From Phytomonospora endophytica (GTDB lineage Bacteria; Actinomycetota; Actinomycetes; Mycobacteriales; Micromonosporaceae): 64,000 nucleotides of DNA. Below are positions 16,398 through 24,926 of this stretch, piece after piece (position 1 is the first letter of the stretch; each line of letters starts with the position of its first letter). A model generated the notes under the pieces. The model saw nothing but the letters and a program-made list of their open reading frames with translations. It was not told where the DNA came from and ran no database searches. A program made the position numbers and the translations under genes. The stretch covers positions 181,710-245,709 of the forward strand of contig NZ_JACHGT010000014.1 in the NCBI RefSeq assembly GCF_014202425.1. Reading direction: 5' to 3'.

Positions 16398-18479
16398 CTA
16401 GGCGACCCGCGTGAAGCGGACCGCGTCGGCGATCACCACACCGTTGGCCAGGTCCGACAGCTCCACCACCGAGCCGATCCCGGCGGGGAATTCGAACACC
16501 CCCAGCGAGATCCACTGCCCGGTCCGCACGTCCGGTTCACCGGCGACGGTCTGGTCGACCAGGATCAGGTTCGAGCCGTGGGCGTGGTGGATCGTGTAGG
16601 GCGCGTTCGTGGCGCGGTTGGCGTGCGCGGTGTACGACACCCGCACCTCGTAGCGCCCGTCGGCGGGCAGGGCGGGCCGGAAGCGGACCACCGACGCGCC
16701 CGTTCCGGCCGGGGCAGAACGGTAGTTGCCGCTGTAGTACCCGGGCGTTCCCGTTCCGGTCGCCCAGGTACCGGAGAGGACCTGGAAACCCTGCTCGGAG
16801 TTGTCGACGGTGACCTCCTCGCGCAGGTCCGGCGCGTACGGCGCCGTGACCAGGCTCAGGGTGTCGGCCGAGATCAGCGTCCCGCCGCCGCGTCCGGGAC
16901 CGGCCAGCGCCAGCCGCAGAACGTGCCGGCCCGGGTGGAGATCGACGTTCCCGAGACGCAGCAGGTCGTATCCGGCCGAACTCTCCGCGGTGGTGTCGGC
17001 GGTCGTGCCGTGCAGGGCCTTCCCATCGATCGTCGCGGTGAGCACACCACCGTCGACGGGCCGGTGGTAGCGCAGCACGGCCTCGGCGCGGGTCCGCGAC
17101 CGCACCGTGAATGGAACGTCCACGAAGGACTCCGGGCCGGTGGGACGCAGCACGAGCCGGGCCCGGCCGCGCGCGGTGGCCTCCTCGACGGTCTCCAGCG
17201 TTCCGCCGGTGACGGTCGCGGCCTTCGACAGCTCGGCCAGCGGATACACCTTCTCCGACACACCGGGGCCGCCGCGCAGGGAGTCGCGGCCGCCGGTCAG
17301 CCACTCCAGGTTGAAGCGGCAGACGTTGACCTTGCGCGGGAAGGACGCGATGTCACCCTCGCAGCCGTAGACCAGGACGATCGTCCCGTCGGCGAGCCGC
17401 GCCAGATCCGAGTAGTACGAGCGCTTCTCGTTGACCACCCGGCTGTAGCGGTAGGAATGGCCACCGTCGTAGCTCACCGAAACGGTCATGTTCCAGCGCA
17501 TCGGCGCGTCCGGACGGCTGAACAGCACCCGGTCGGGTTCGCCGTCGCCGATCCCGGTGTAGCGCAGCAATCCGGCGTCGACGGCGTTGAACACGCCGGT
17601 CGCGCCGTCCAGCACCGGCGGCGACCAGGTCAGCCCGTCGTCGGCGCTGACCGCGACGATCCGCTGGCGGTTGCCGCCCGACGCCGCGCGGGCGTTGACC
17701 ACGATCGTGCCGTCGGTGCGCCGGAACATCCGCGCCTCGTTCGCCGGGTACGCCACCGACACCGGCACCTCGGCGGTCGTCCGCCACGTCGCGCCGTGGT
17801 CGTCGGAGTAGATCGCCGCGACCCCGTAGTAGCGCTCGTCGACGGGCGTGCCGACGATGATCCGGCGATGGGAGACGTTCAGCAGCAGGCGCCCGGAGTC
17901 GAGCTGAAGGCCGTGCCCGGGACCGGGGTTGTGCAGCGCCCACCCGTAACCGAAGTGGTCGAACAGGCCGGCCAGGGAGCGCGGCTCGCTCCACGTGGCG
18001 CCGGCGTCGGTGCTGGAGACGACGTAGAGGTCGCCGGAGTCGCCCGAGCAGGTCGTGTTCTCCGGGAGCTGCTCGGAGAGCATGTAGAACAAGAAGACCT
18101 CGCCGGTGACCCTGTCGGCGATGAAGGCGGGATTGCCCCACGACTGGCCGTCGACGGACTCGACGATCGTCTGCGTCGGCAGCCAGGTCTCGCCGCCGTC
18201 GGGGCTGCGGCGCAGGACGAGGTCGCGGGGACCGGCGTCGCAGACCTCGTGGCGGCCCTCGGTGGCCAGCAGGATCGTGTCGTCGGGCAGCACGTACAGG
18301 CCGTGCACGTGGTAGTTGACCAGTGGGTCCACTTCGGAGTCCCACAGGGTCTTCTCGTCGAAGAAGGGGCGCGGCCGTCCCGCCGCGGCCGAGGCGGCGG
18401 TCGGCGTGAGCGCCACGGTGGCGGTGGCGGCCACCGCGGCGCCGAGCAGGGTTCTACGTGGCAGCTTCGGGTCGATCAT
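16398..18479 (-). CDS. Secreted sialidase-like six-bladed propeller with golvesin-like C-terminal domain
   Basis: 693 residues. A Tat-type leader (KLPRRTLLGAAVAATATVAL) precedes a BNR/sialidase propeller with five Asp boxes: SPDGGETW (92), STDAGATW (156), SDDHGATW (225), SADDGLTW (278) and SYDGGHSY (336, degenerate). Residues about 555-693 (VDNSEQGFQVLSGTW, then YEVRVSYTAHANRATNAPYT) match the golvesin-like C-terminal domain of actinobacterial hydrolases. The motif that is YRIP in active sialidases reads YHVHG (56-60), so the first active-site Arg is missing, although EGR (74-76) is kept. It is the last gene of the ten-gene operon and overlaps the aldolase gene by 26 bp. It probably acts outside the cell on a glycan; true sialidase activity is uncertain. 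Confidence 0.85.
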   Translation of the reverse strand: MIDPKLPRRTLLGAAVAATATVALTPTAASAAAGRPRPFFDEKTLWDSEVDPLVNYHVHGLYVLPDDTILLATEGRHEVCDAGPRDLVLRRSPDGGETWLPTQTIVESVDGQSWGNPAFIADRVTGEVFLFYMLSEQLPENTTCSGDSGDLYVVSSTDAGATWSEPRSLAGLFDHFGYGWALHNPGPGHGLQLDSGRLLLNVSHRRIIVGTPVDERYYGVAAIYSDDHGATWRTTAEVPVSVAYPANEARMFRRTDGTIVVNARAASGGNRQRIVAVSADDGLTWSPPVLDGATGVFNAVDAGLLRYTGIGDGEPDRVLFSRPDAPMRWNMTVSVSYDGGHSYRYSRVVNEKRSYYSDLARLADGTIVLVYGCEGDIASFPRKVNVCRFNLEWLTGGRDSLRGGPGVSEKVYPLAELSKAATVTGGTLETVEEATARGRARLVLRPTGPESFVDVPFTVRSRTRAEAVLRYHRPVDGGVLTATIDGKALHGTTADTTAESSAGYDLLRLGNVDLHPGRHVLRLALAGPGRGGGTLISADTLSLVTAPYAPDLREEVTVDNSEQGFQVLSGTWATGTGTPGYYSGNYRSAPAGTGASVVRFRPALPADGRYEVRVSYTAHANRATNAPYTIHHAHGSNLILVDQTVAGEPDVRTGQWISLGVFEFPAGIGSVVELSDLANGVVIADAVRFTRVA

Positions 18480-19383
18480 GGGCGTCCTCCTTGGGAAGGA
18501 TCGCGTCGCCGAGGGGTTCGATGACGCCGTCGAGTTCGCGGATCTGAGCGTCGGTGCAGGGTGCGAGAGGCGGTGCGGAGTGAACGGGGCACAGGCCCCG
18601 GGCGGCGAGGATCGCCTTGACCGACGGGACCCCGGGCCGCACCGCGTGAATGCGGGTCAGGCGCTCGGTGAGGCCCTGGAGCCGGTCGAGCAGGGCGTCG
18701 TCGCCGCAGCGGTGGGCGGCGAGCATGTCGAGCGCCAGACGCGGAGCGAGGTTGGCGGTGCCGGGGACGATCCCGTGCGCGCCCGCGCGCAGACCGGCCG
18801 CCAGCGCGCCCTCCGCGCCCTGACTCACCTCGAAACCAGGCCGGGTCCGCGACAGCGACACCAGGTGCGCCAGGAGCGCCGGGTCGCCCGAGGAGTCCTT
18901 CACACCGGCGACCCCGGGGACGTCGGCGACGGCCTCGGCCGAGGCCGCGGTCAGGGGAGTGGCGTACTTGGGCGCGTTGTAGGCGATCACCGGGACCCCC
19001 AGGGCGGCCAGCGCCCGGTAGTGCGCCACGACCTCGTCCTCACGGTGGGCGAAGTAGGTCGGCGGACTCAGAACGTAGGCGTCGACCTCACCGGCCAGCT
19101 CGGCGCGCCACAACGCCTCACCGGTGCCCGGCGCGGTCACATTGGCGAGGATCTGCCCACCGGGGACGAGCCCGCGCCACAGGCGCGTCACGTCACGCAC
19201 GAAGGGCCCGGTCCGATCGGCGCGGATGAGCGGTCCCTCCCCGTTGCTGCCCAGCAGCATCAGGCGCGTGACACCCGCGGCGGCGAAGGCCCGCAGAAGC
19301 GGCTTGCCCGCCCGGGCCGAAGGCTCCCCGGGCGCCGACATCGGCGTCACCATCGGCACGGTCAGACCGTCGAGGAGACCCAT
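18454..19383 (-). CDS. Dihydrodipicolinate synthase / N-acetylneuraminate lyase family aldolase
   Basis: 309 residues. A TIM-barrel class I aldolase: GSNGEG (45-50) is the GxxGE motif that binds the pyruvate carboxylate, YN (135-136) supplies the catalytic Tyr region, and GVKDSSGD contains the Schiff-base Lys162. This family includes DapA, NanA and 2-keto-3-deoxy sugar acid aldolases. Given its neighbours (sialidase-like protein, glycosidase, sugar or peptide importer) a role in cleaving a 2-keto-3-deoxy sugar acid such as sialic acid is more likely than lysine synthesis. Start and stop overlap both neighbours. Confidence 0.85.
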   Translation of the reverse strand: MGLLDGLTVPMVTPMSAPGEPSARAGKPLLRAFAAAGVTRLMLLGSNGEGPLIRADRTGPFVRDVTRLWRGLVPGGQILANVTAPGTGEALWRAELAGEVDAYVLSPPTYFAHREDEVVAHYRALAALGVPVIAYNAPKYATPLTAASAEAVADVPGVAGVKDSSGDPALLAHLVSLSRTRPGFEVSQGAEGALAAGLRAGAHGIVPGTANLAPRLALDMLAAHRCGDDALLDRLQGLTERLTRIHAVRPGVPSVKAILAARGLCPVHSAPPLAPCTDAQIRELDGVIEPLGDAILPKEDAHDRPEAAT

Positions 19384-20987
19384 CAGTAGCCCCTCACGAC
19401 CGGCCAGGCCAGCTCGACGCCGTCGGCGGCGAGCTCGCGCCGGAACTCCGCCAGCAGCGCCGGGTCCTCATGAACCTGGGCCGGGGTGAGTCCCCTGTCG
19501 ACACAGTGCGCGGCCAGCGCGCCGGCCGCCTCGCCGATGTTCCACTCGACCGGGTGCAGCCGGTAGCAGCCGTTGGTGATGTGCGTGGTGCCGATGTTCT
19601 TCCCGGCCGCAAGGACGTTCTCCACACGCTGCGGGAGCAGCGCCCCCAGCGGGATCTGGAACGGGCAGGAGGCCACGTCGATGTAGTTGTCGCCGCCCGT
19701 CGACGGGTGCAGGTCGATGCGGTACATGCCCACGCCGACACTGTCGGGGTACTCCACCGCGCCGTGCTCGCCGCGCACGTCGAGCGACAGGTCCTGCTCG
19801 ACGACCGTCCGGCGGGCCCGGATCCGCCGCGACTCGCGGATGTAGGGGGCCTTGGCGAGGCCGTCGTCGGTGCCGAAGATGTCACCGCGCAGCCGCAGCC
19901 CGGCCCAGCCGGTGCCACCGTCGGGGCGGGGCGCCTCGGTCTGGAGCCAGTACATCATGCTCATCGCCAGCTCACGGGCGCCGTCGAGGTGCCGCTTCTG
20001 CTCCTCCTCGGAGACGCCGATGACCGGGCCCTCCAGGTAGTCGATCATCGGCCAGTTCACGATCGTGACGTCGCTGTCGAGGAAGCCGGGCGTGAAGTTC
20101 TCACGGGCCAGGACGCGACGGAAGGCCCACAGGTCACGGTCACCGGGGTCGAGGCTCTGGTCGGCGACGACCGGACCGGTCGTGGCGTGCGGGACGAAGG
20201 TCCGCGTCAGCGGCTCCAGGTTGCGCGGATCGGGCGCGGTCAGCCCGAGCAGCGGCCCCGGCCAGTAGCCGGGGCGGTAGTCGCGCCAGAAGGAGTAGCG
20301 CTCGGGCTTGTCGATCGTGTGGTCCTCACCGGCGCGGTGCTCGACGGCGAAGACCCAGCTGACGGCCTGCATGTTCGTCGGCTGCGCCTCCCTCGGCGCA
20401 CTCGGCTCGCCGGTCTCCTCGCTCGACTCGAAACCCGTGACGTGCTCGATCCCGGCCAGGGGGAGCAGGTCACCGAGTTCGGTGGCGTCGAGGACGAAGG
20501 GCGCCGAGGCGTCGCGGAGGGTCCCGTCGGGGCCTTCGAAGACGACCGAGCGGACGCGGTCGCCGTCGACCTCGGCGGCGACGGGACGGTGCCGGTACCA
20601 GACCGTCAGGCGCCCGGCGGCCAGGTAGGGCGCGATGAGCCCGGAGATGACGTCGGCGGCGACGCGCGGCTCGTGGCAGAGCCGGCTCACGCGGCCCAGC
20701 CCGGGGTTGAGGTCCGGCGCCCGGCGGGCGGCGTCGGTGAGCGGGTACCAGCGGCGGTAGTGCTCGCGGATCCCGTCGCGCAGCCGCCGGTAGGAGCGGG
20801 TCGCGCCGAAACGTTCGATCCAGGCGTGCTCGTCGGGCGGGACGCCCTGCGTGGTGAGCTGCCCGCCGAGCCAGTCGGTCTCCTCGGCGACGAGCACGCG
20901 CCTTCCGCGCCGCAGCGCCGCCAGCGCGGCCGCGACCCCGCCGAGACCGCCACCCGCGATCACGACGTCGAACTCTCCGGCCTTCAT
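19383..20987 (-). CDS. FAD-dependent oxidoreductase (FAD_oxidored type), secreted-glycan operon
   Basis: 534 residues from the ATG at 20987, which overlaps the upstream stop as ATGA. The FAD-binding Rossmann motif is VVIAGGGLGGVAAALAALRR, followed by VLVAEETDWLGGQLTTQG, the Q-rich segment characteristic of the PF12831-like group found beside glycoside hydrolases. PFVLDATELGDLLPLAG contains the second FAD contact, and GKNIGTTHITNGCYRLHPVE lies near the C-terminus. There is no signal peptide, so it should act in the cytoplasm, probably oxidising a sugar or sugar derivative released by the operon's hydrolases. The substrate is unknown. Confidence 0.85.
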   Translation of the reverse strand: MKAGEFDVVIAGGGLGGVAAALAALRRGRRVLVAEETDWLGGQLTTQGVPPDEHAWIERFGATRSYRRLRDGIREHYRRWYPLTDAARRAPDLNPGLGRVSRLCHEPRVAADVISGLIAPYLAAGRLTVWYRHRPVAAEVDGDRVRSVVFEGPDGTLRDASAPFVLDATELGDLLPLAGIEHVTGFESSEETGEPSAPREAQPTNMQAVSWVFAVEHRAGEDHTIDKPERYSFWRDYRPGYWPGPLLGLTAPDPRNLEPLTRTFVPHATTGPVVADQSLDPGDRDLWAFRRVLARENFTPGFLDSDVTIVNWPMIDYLEGPVIGVSEEEQKRHLDGARELAMSMMYWLQTEAPRPDGGTGWAGLRLRGDIFGTDDGLAKAPYIRESRRIRARRTVVEQDLSLDVRGEHGAVEYPDSVGVGMYRIDLHPSTGGDNYIDVASCPFQIPLGALLPQRVENVLAAGKNIGTTHITNGCYRLHPVEWNIGEAAGALAAHCVDRGLTPAQVHEDPALLAEFRRELAADGVELAWPVVRGY

Positions 20988-23146
20988 GCCTGCCACTCCG
21001 TTACCTCGTCTCGTTTCTCGCCCCGCTTCGGCGCGCACACGCCGAACTCCACGGGACCACCCGCGACGGTCAGCTCGACCAGCCCGCGCGCGTCGGGGCG
21101 GACGCGCGTCCGCGCGCCGCCGATCCGCAGCTCCACCTCGTCGTGGCCCGCCGCGTCGGGGACGGCGACCAGGGCCGTCCCGCCGGATCCGGTGAGCACG
21201 CCGCGGACCTCGCCGCGGCCGCGCGCGTATCCGGTGACGGTCGCGTCCGGAGGGATCTCCAGCAGCACGCGATCGCCGAGCCGCACCCGCAGGAGCGACT
21301 CCTCGGCCTCGACCGTGAAAGGTCCCCCCGCCACACCGGCCGACGTCACCGAGGCGACGCGGCCGGGATGGGCAAAGCGCCAGCCGTCGACGCGCGGGTC
21401 GGCCAGTTCCTGCACGGCCAGGTACCCCAGCAGACCGCCCCAGCCCATGAGCCCGTCGGAACGGGCTTCGAGGGGCCGGACGTCCTCGCCTTCGACAACC
21501 GGGTAGTTCTCGCGGACGTGACCGTGCTCAGCCCACTCCCGCAGGAACAGCGTGAGCAGCGAGTCCACGATGGACCGCGAGTGCGCGGTGAGGTCGTAGC
21601 GGCGCAGCCCTTCCACGGCGAGGAACACCATCGGCGCCCACACCCGCCCGCGCCAGTAGCGGGCGCTGAAGCCCGGGTCGTCGCGCGACGTGGACGGCAG
21701 CGGCGGTTCACCGCCGAGTCGCCCGGGCGCGAGGAGATCGTCGGCCAGGGCCGCCGCGGCCGAGGCGTCGGGGGCACCGGCGAGCAGCGGGTACAGCATC
21801 GTCGGCGAGAGATGCGGGGAGAAACGGCCGTCGGCGAGACGGTTGAGGTAGCGGCCCGAGGCCTCGTCCCACAGCAGGGCGTTGAGCACGGCGACGGCGG
21901 CGTCGGCCGCCTTCCGGTAGGCCCCGGACTCCTCGTCGCGGCCGAGGATCGCGGCGATGTCGGCCAGCGCGCGGGCGTCGGCGATGTGCAGGGCGTTGAG
22001 GCCCACGTCGGCCAGATCCATGGTGTGCGACGTGGGGTCGAGGACCGCGTCGTCGTACATCGGCGAGTCGTCGAGACCCGATTCGCGCCGGGCGCGGTCG
22101 ACGGTCGCCGAGCCGGCGTCGCCGGGCACCGGATCGGAACCCCACGACAGCAGGCCGAACGGGCCGACGCGGGCGCCGAGCCACCAGGCGTGCCAGTCGC
22201 ACAGGACCGGGTACATGCGCTCCAGGGGCTCCCGGTCGCGCGTCTCCGCCGACAGTCCACTGCCGAGGTACGCCTTGAGGACGGTGTGGGCCCCGACCGG
22301 CGGCTGGGAACGGTCGCGGGTGGTCCCGCCGTCGTCGCTGACCCGGTTGGGCAGCATGCCCCCGGCACAGACGTGGTCGGCGATCTGGGCGAAGACACCC
22401 GCGCCGTAGGCCGGATCGAGCCAGGACGCGACCAGGCCGGTGAAGAACGTGTCCCAGGTGTGCAGAGCCCAGGAACCGTAGAAGCCGTCGCGTTCGCGGG
22501 AGACGAAGTCACGCGAGGTCGGCGTGAGGACCTTGGCGGTGTCGGGGGCGTGGATCGTGTTCCAGGTCAGCGCGCGGGTCATCGCCTCGGCGGCGTCACC
22601 GAGCCATCCCGAGCTGCGCGGCCGGACGGCCTCGGCCGCGTCCCGGGCCGCGGCGACGCTCGCCGCGACGTCGGCGGAGCCGAGACCGAAGACGGCCTCG
22701 GGGCCGAAGTCGAGCCGCAGGACATCGTTGTCCACACCGGACGCCACGACGCCCGGCGCGTGGATCGTCCAGGACTCGCCACCGGCTTCGACGCTCTCGT
22801 CACCGAACACCGGTGCGCTTTCGCCGTACCCGGCCTTGCGGTCGATGAGGATCGTGACCGAAGCCCCACCCTCGCAGCGCGCGAGCAGGCTGAGCCGATC
22901 GCCTCCGGCGACCTCGATGTCCACGGTGGACCCGAAGGCCTGGGCCCGCAGCGCGGCATAGGCGCCGTCGACGGTGTGGTGCCCGAGCCGCCCGAAACCA
23001 TGCCGCCAGGTGAACTCGTCGAAGAGCTCCCCGTCGGCCGAACGGACCGCGACCCGGGCGCGCAGGCCCGACGGCAGGTGCAGCCAGCCGGTGTGGAAGC
23101 GGACGTCCCAGGTGTTCCAGCCGGTGGGCGGCGGGATTGGCGGCAT
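20984..23146 (-). CDS. MGH1-like (GH63/GH37-type) glycoside hydrolase
   Basis: 720 residues from the ATG at 23146, which shares one base with the upstream stop (TGATG). An N-terminal beta-sandwich (residues about 1-190) leads to an (alpha/alpha)6 toroid containing ALHTWDTFFTGLVASWLDP, where the Asp is the expected general acid, DLADVGLNALHIADARALAD, and FSARYWRGRVWAPMVFLAVE, the typical YWRGPxW helix of GH37/GH63 enzymes. A small beta domain closes the protein. No signal peptide is seen, so it should act on imported oligosaccharides. Predicted to be an alpha-glucosidase or mannosidase-type enzyme; specificity cannot be read. Confidence 0.8.
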   Translation of the reverse strand: MPPIPPPTGWNTWDVRFHTGWLHLPSGLRARVAVRSADGELFDEFTWRHGFGRLGHHTVDGAYAALRAQAFGSTVDIEVAGGDRLSLLARCEGGASVTILIDRKAGYGESAPVFGDESVEAGGESWTIHAPGVVASGVDNDVLRLDFGPEAVFGLGSADVAASVAAARDAAEAVRPRSSGWLGDAAEAMTRALTWNTIHAPDTAKVLTPTSRDFVSRERDGFYGSWALHTWDTFFTGLVASWLDPAYGAGVFAQIADHVCAGGMLPNRVSDDGGTTRDRSQPPVGAHTVLKAYLGSGLSAETRDREPLERMYPVLCDWHAWWLGARVGPFGLLSWGSDPVPGDAGSATVDRARRESGLDDSPMYDDAVLDPTSHTMDLADVGLNALHIADARALADIAAILGRDEESGAYRKAADAAVAVLNALLWDEASGRYLNRLADGRFSPHLSPTMLYPLLAGAPDASAAAALADDLLAPGRLGGEPPLPSTSRDDPGFSARYWRGRVWAPMVFLAVEGLRRYDLTAHSRSIVDSLLTLFLREWAEHGHVRENYPVVEGEDVRPLEARSDGLMGWGGLLGYLAVQELADPRVDGWRFAHPGRVASVTSAGVAGGPFTVEAEESLLRVRLGDRVLLEIPPDATVTGYARGRGEVRGVLTGSGGTALVAVPDAAGHDEVELRIGGARTRVRPDARGLVELTVAGGPVEFGVCAPKRGEKRDEVTEWQA

Positions 23147-23952
23147 CAGTTCACGGCCTCGCTCTCGATGTCGAGGGCCGCGTCCAGCAGCTCCCGGGTG
23201 TAGGGGTGGACGGGCGCCTCGTACAGCCCGGCCGTCGCGCCGGTCTCGACGATCTCGCCCCGGCGCATGACCGCGACCCGGTCGGCGATCTGCCGCACCA
23301 CGCCCAGGTCGTGGGTGATGAACAGGATCGTGAGGTCGTAGGCGCCGCGCAGGTCGATCAGCAACCGCAGGATCTGCGCCTGGACCGACACGTCCAGCGC
23401 CGAGACGGCCTCGTCGCAGACCAGCAGCCGCGGCCGCAACGCCAGCGCCCGGGCGATGCTCACCCGCTGACACTGACCGCCCGACAGCTCACCGGGACGC
23501 CGCCCGATGAGCGACTCGTCGAGCCCGACCTGATCGAGCAGCGCGACCAGCGCCGTCTTCGGGTCGTCCGGCGCGGCCGAGGGATGCGCCTCCCAGCCCT
23601 CGGTGACGATCTTTCCGACCGTCATCCGCGGGTTCAGCGAGGAACGCGGATCCTGGAAGACCATCTGGATCGACCGGCGCAGCTCCGGACGCCGCCGCGC
23701 CCGCGCGGCGACGAGATCCCCGTCGAAACGGAACTCCCCGGCGTAGTCGCCGATCAGCCCGGCAACGCAGCGCGCGAGCGTCGTCTTGCCCGAACCGGAC
23801 TCGCCGACCAGCGCGAGGGTCTCCCCGCGCTCCACGCGCAGGTCCACCCCGGCGACGGCGTCGGTCACCGTCGACGTGGGACGCCACGGCCGCCGGGGGC
23901 GTCCGAAGCGGACGGTCAGACCGTCGAGCGCGACGAGAGGCGTGTCGCTCAC
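23146..23952 (-). CDS. Oligopeptide/oligosaccharide ABC importer ATPase, DppF/OppF type
   Basis: 268 residues. Walker A GESGSGKTTL, signature LSGGQCQRVSIARAL, Walker B LLVCDEAVSALDVSVQ and switch His in FITHDLGV are all present. Its start overlaps the stop of the D-type ATPase (ATGA), and it ends at the glycosidase start. With its partner it powers the B/C permease. Somewhat short at the C-terminus compared with DppF proteins that carry the Fe-S/oligopeptide domain, which is retained in the D partner. Confidence 0.93.
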   Translation of the reverse strand: MSDTPLVALDGLTVRFGRPRRPWRPTSTVTDAVAGVDLRVERGETLALVGESGSGKTTLARCVAGLIGDYAGEFRFDGDLVAARARRRPELRRSIQMVFQDPRSSLNPRMTVGKIVTEGWEAHPSAAPDDPKTALVALLDQVGLDESLIGRRPGELSGGQCQRVSIARALALRPRLLVCDEAVSALDVSVQAQILRLLIDLRGAYDLTILFITHDLGVVRQIADRVAVMRRGEIVETGATAGLYEAPVHPYTRELLDAALDIESEAVN

Positions 23953-24926
23953 GGCGTCACCTCCTCGGCGAAATGGCAGGCGCTGAAACGCCCGGGCTCG
24001 ATCTCCCGCGCGAGCGGGACCTCGACCTTGCAGCGCTCACGGGCCAGGGGACAGCGGGGATGGAAGGCGCAGCCCGAAGGACGCGCCATCGGGTTGGCCG
24101 GTGCCCCCGGCAGCGGGTCGGCCGGGACCGACGCCTCACGCACGGCGGGCACGCTCGCCAGCAGCGCCTTCGTGTACGGGTGACGCGGCCGGCCGAGGAC
24201 ACGCTTGGTCGGACCGCGTTCGCAGACCCGCCCGGCGTAGAGGACGACCAGGTCGTGCGAGACGTGCGACATGACCCGAAGGTCGTGGCTGACCAGCAGC
24301 ATCGACATTCCGCGCGCGGCCTGGATCGAGGCCAGCAGCCGCAGGATCCGGGCCTGGACGGTGACGTCGAGGGCCGTGGTCGGTTCGTCGGCCAGGACCA
24401 GCGAGGGACTCCCGGCCAGGGCGAGGGCGATCATCGCCCGCTGCCGCATCCCGCCGGAGAACTGGTGGGGGTAGGCGCGCATCCGCCGTTCCGGGTCGGG
24501 GATCCCGGCCTGGTCGAGCAGACCGACGACGGCGCGGTCGACCTCGCCGCGCGGCAGACCGTCGCGGCGGAGGATCTCCCCGACCTGACGGCCGATCCGC
24601 TGGGCCGGGTTGAGCGCCGACAGCGGGTCCTGGAAGATCATCGCGATCTCGTGGCCGCGCAGGTTCCGGCGCCGCTTCTCGCCCGCCGTCAGCAGTTCCT
24701 CATCGCGCAACCGGAGCTCCCCGGAGACCGTGGCGGCCTCCGGGAGGAGCCCGATGACGGCGGAGGCGATCATGGTCTTGCCGCTGCCGGACTCGCCGAT
24801 GAGGCCGGTGGTGCGGCCTTCCCCGACGGTGAAGTCCACCTTGTCGATGACCGGCGTCATCGTTTCGGCACCGGGCAGGTGGACGCTGAGGTCCCGTGCC
24901 TCGATCAGCGGTCCGGCGGCGGTCAT
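23949..24926 (-). CDS. Oligopeptide/oligosaccharide ABC importer ATPase, DppD/OppD type
   Basis: 325 residues from the ATG at 24926, which overlaps the binding-protein stop (ATGA). Walker A GESGSGKTMI, signature QFSGGMRQRAMIALAL, Walker B LVLADEPTTALDVTVQ, switch HDLRVM. The C-terminal oligopeptide-transporter domain GCAFHPRCPLARERC, with its four-cysteine pattern, is complete. Partner of the F-type ATPase in the same importer. Confidence 0.93.
   Translation of the reverse strand: MTAAGPLIEARDLSVHLPGAETMTPVIDKVDFTVGEGRTTGLIGESGSGKTMIASAVIGLLPEAATVSGELRLRDEELLTAGEKRRRNLRGHEIAMIFQDPLSALNPAQRIGRQVGEILRRDGLPRGEVDRAVVGLLDQAGIPDPERRMRAYPHQFSGGMRQRAMIALALAGSPSLVLADEPTTALDVTVQARILRLLASIQAARGMSMLLVSHDLRVMSHVSHDLVVLYAGRVCERGPTKRVLGRPRHPYTKALLASVPAVREASVPADPLPGAPANPMARPSGCAFHPRCPLARERCKVEVPLAREIEPGRFSACHFAEEVTP

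Noticed and set aside
16140..23203. Very long plus-strand open frames across the glycan operon
   Set aside because: GC-rich codon bias leaves antisense frames open; the minus strand carries recognisable domains with overlapping starts and stops.
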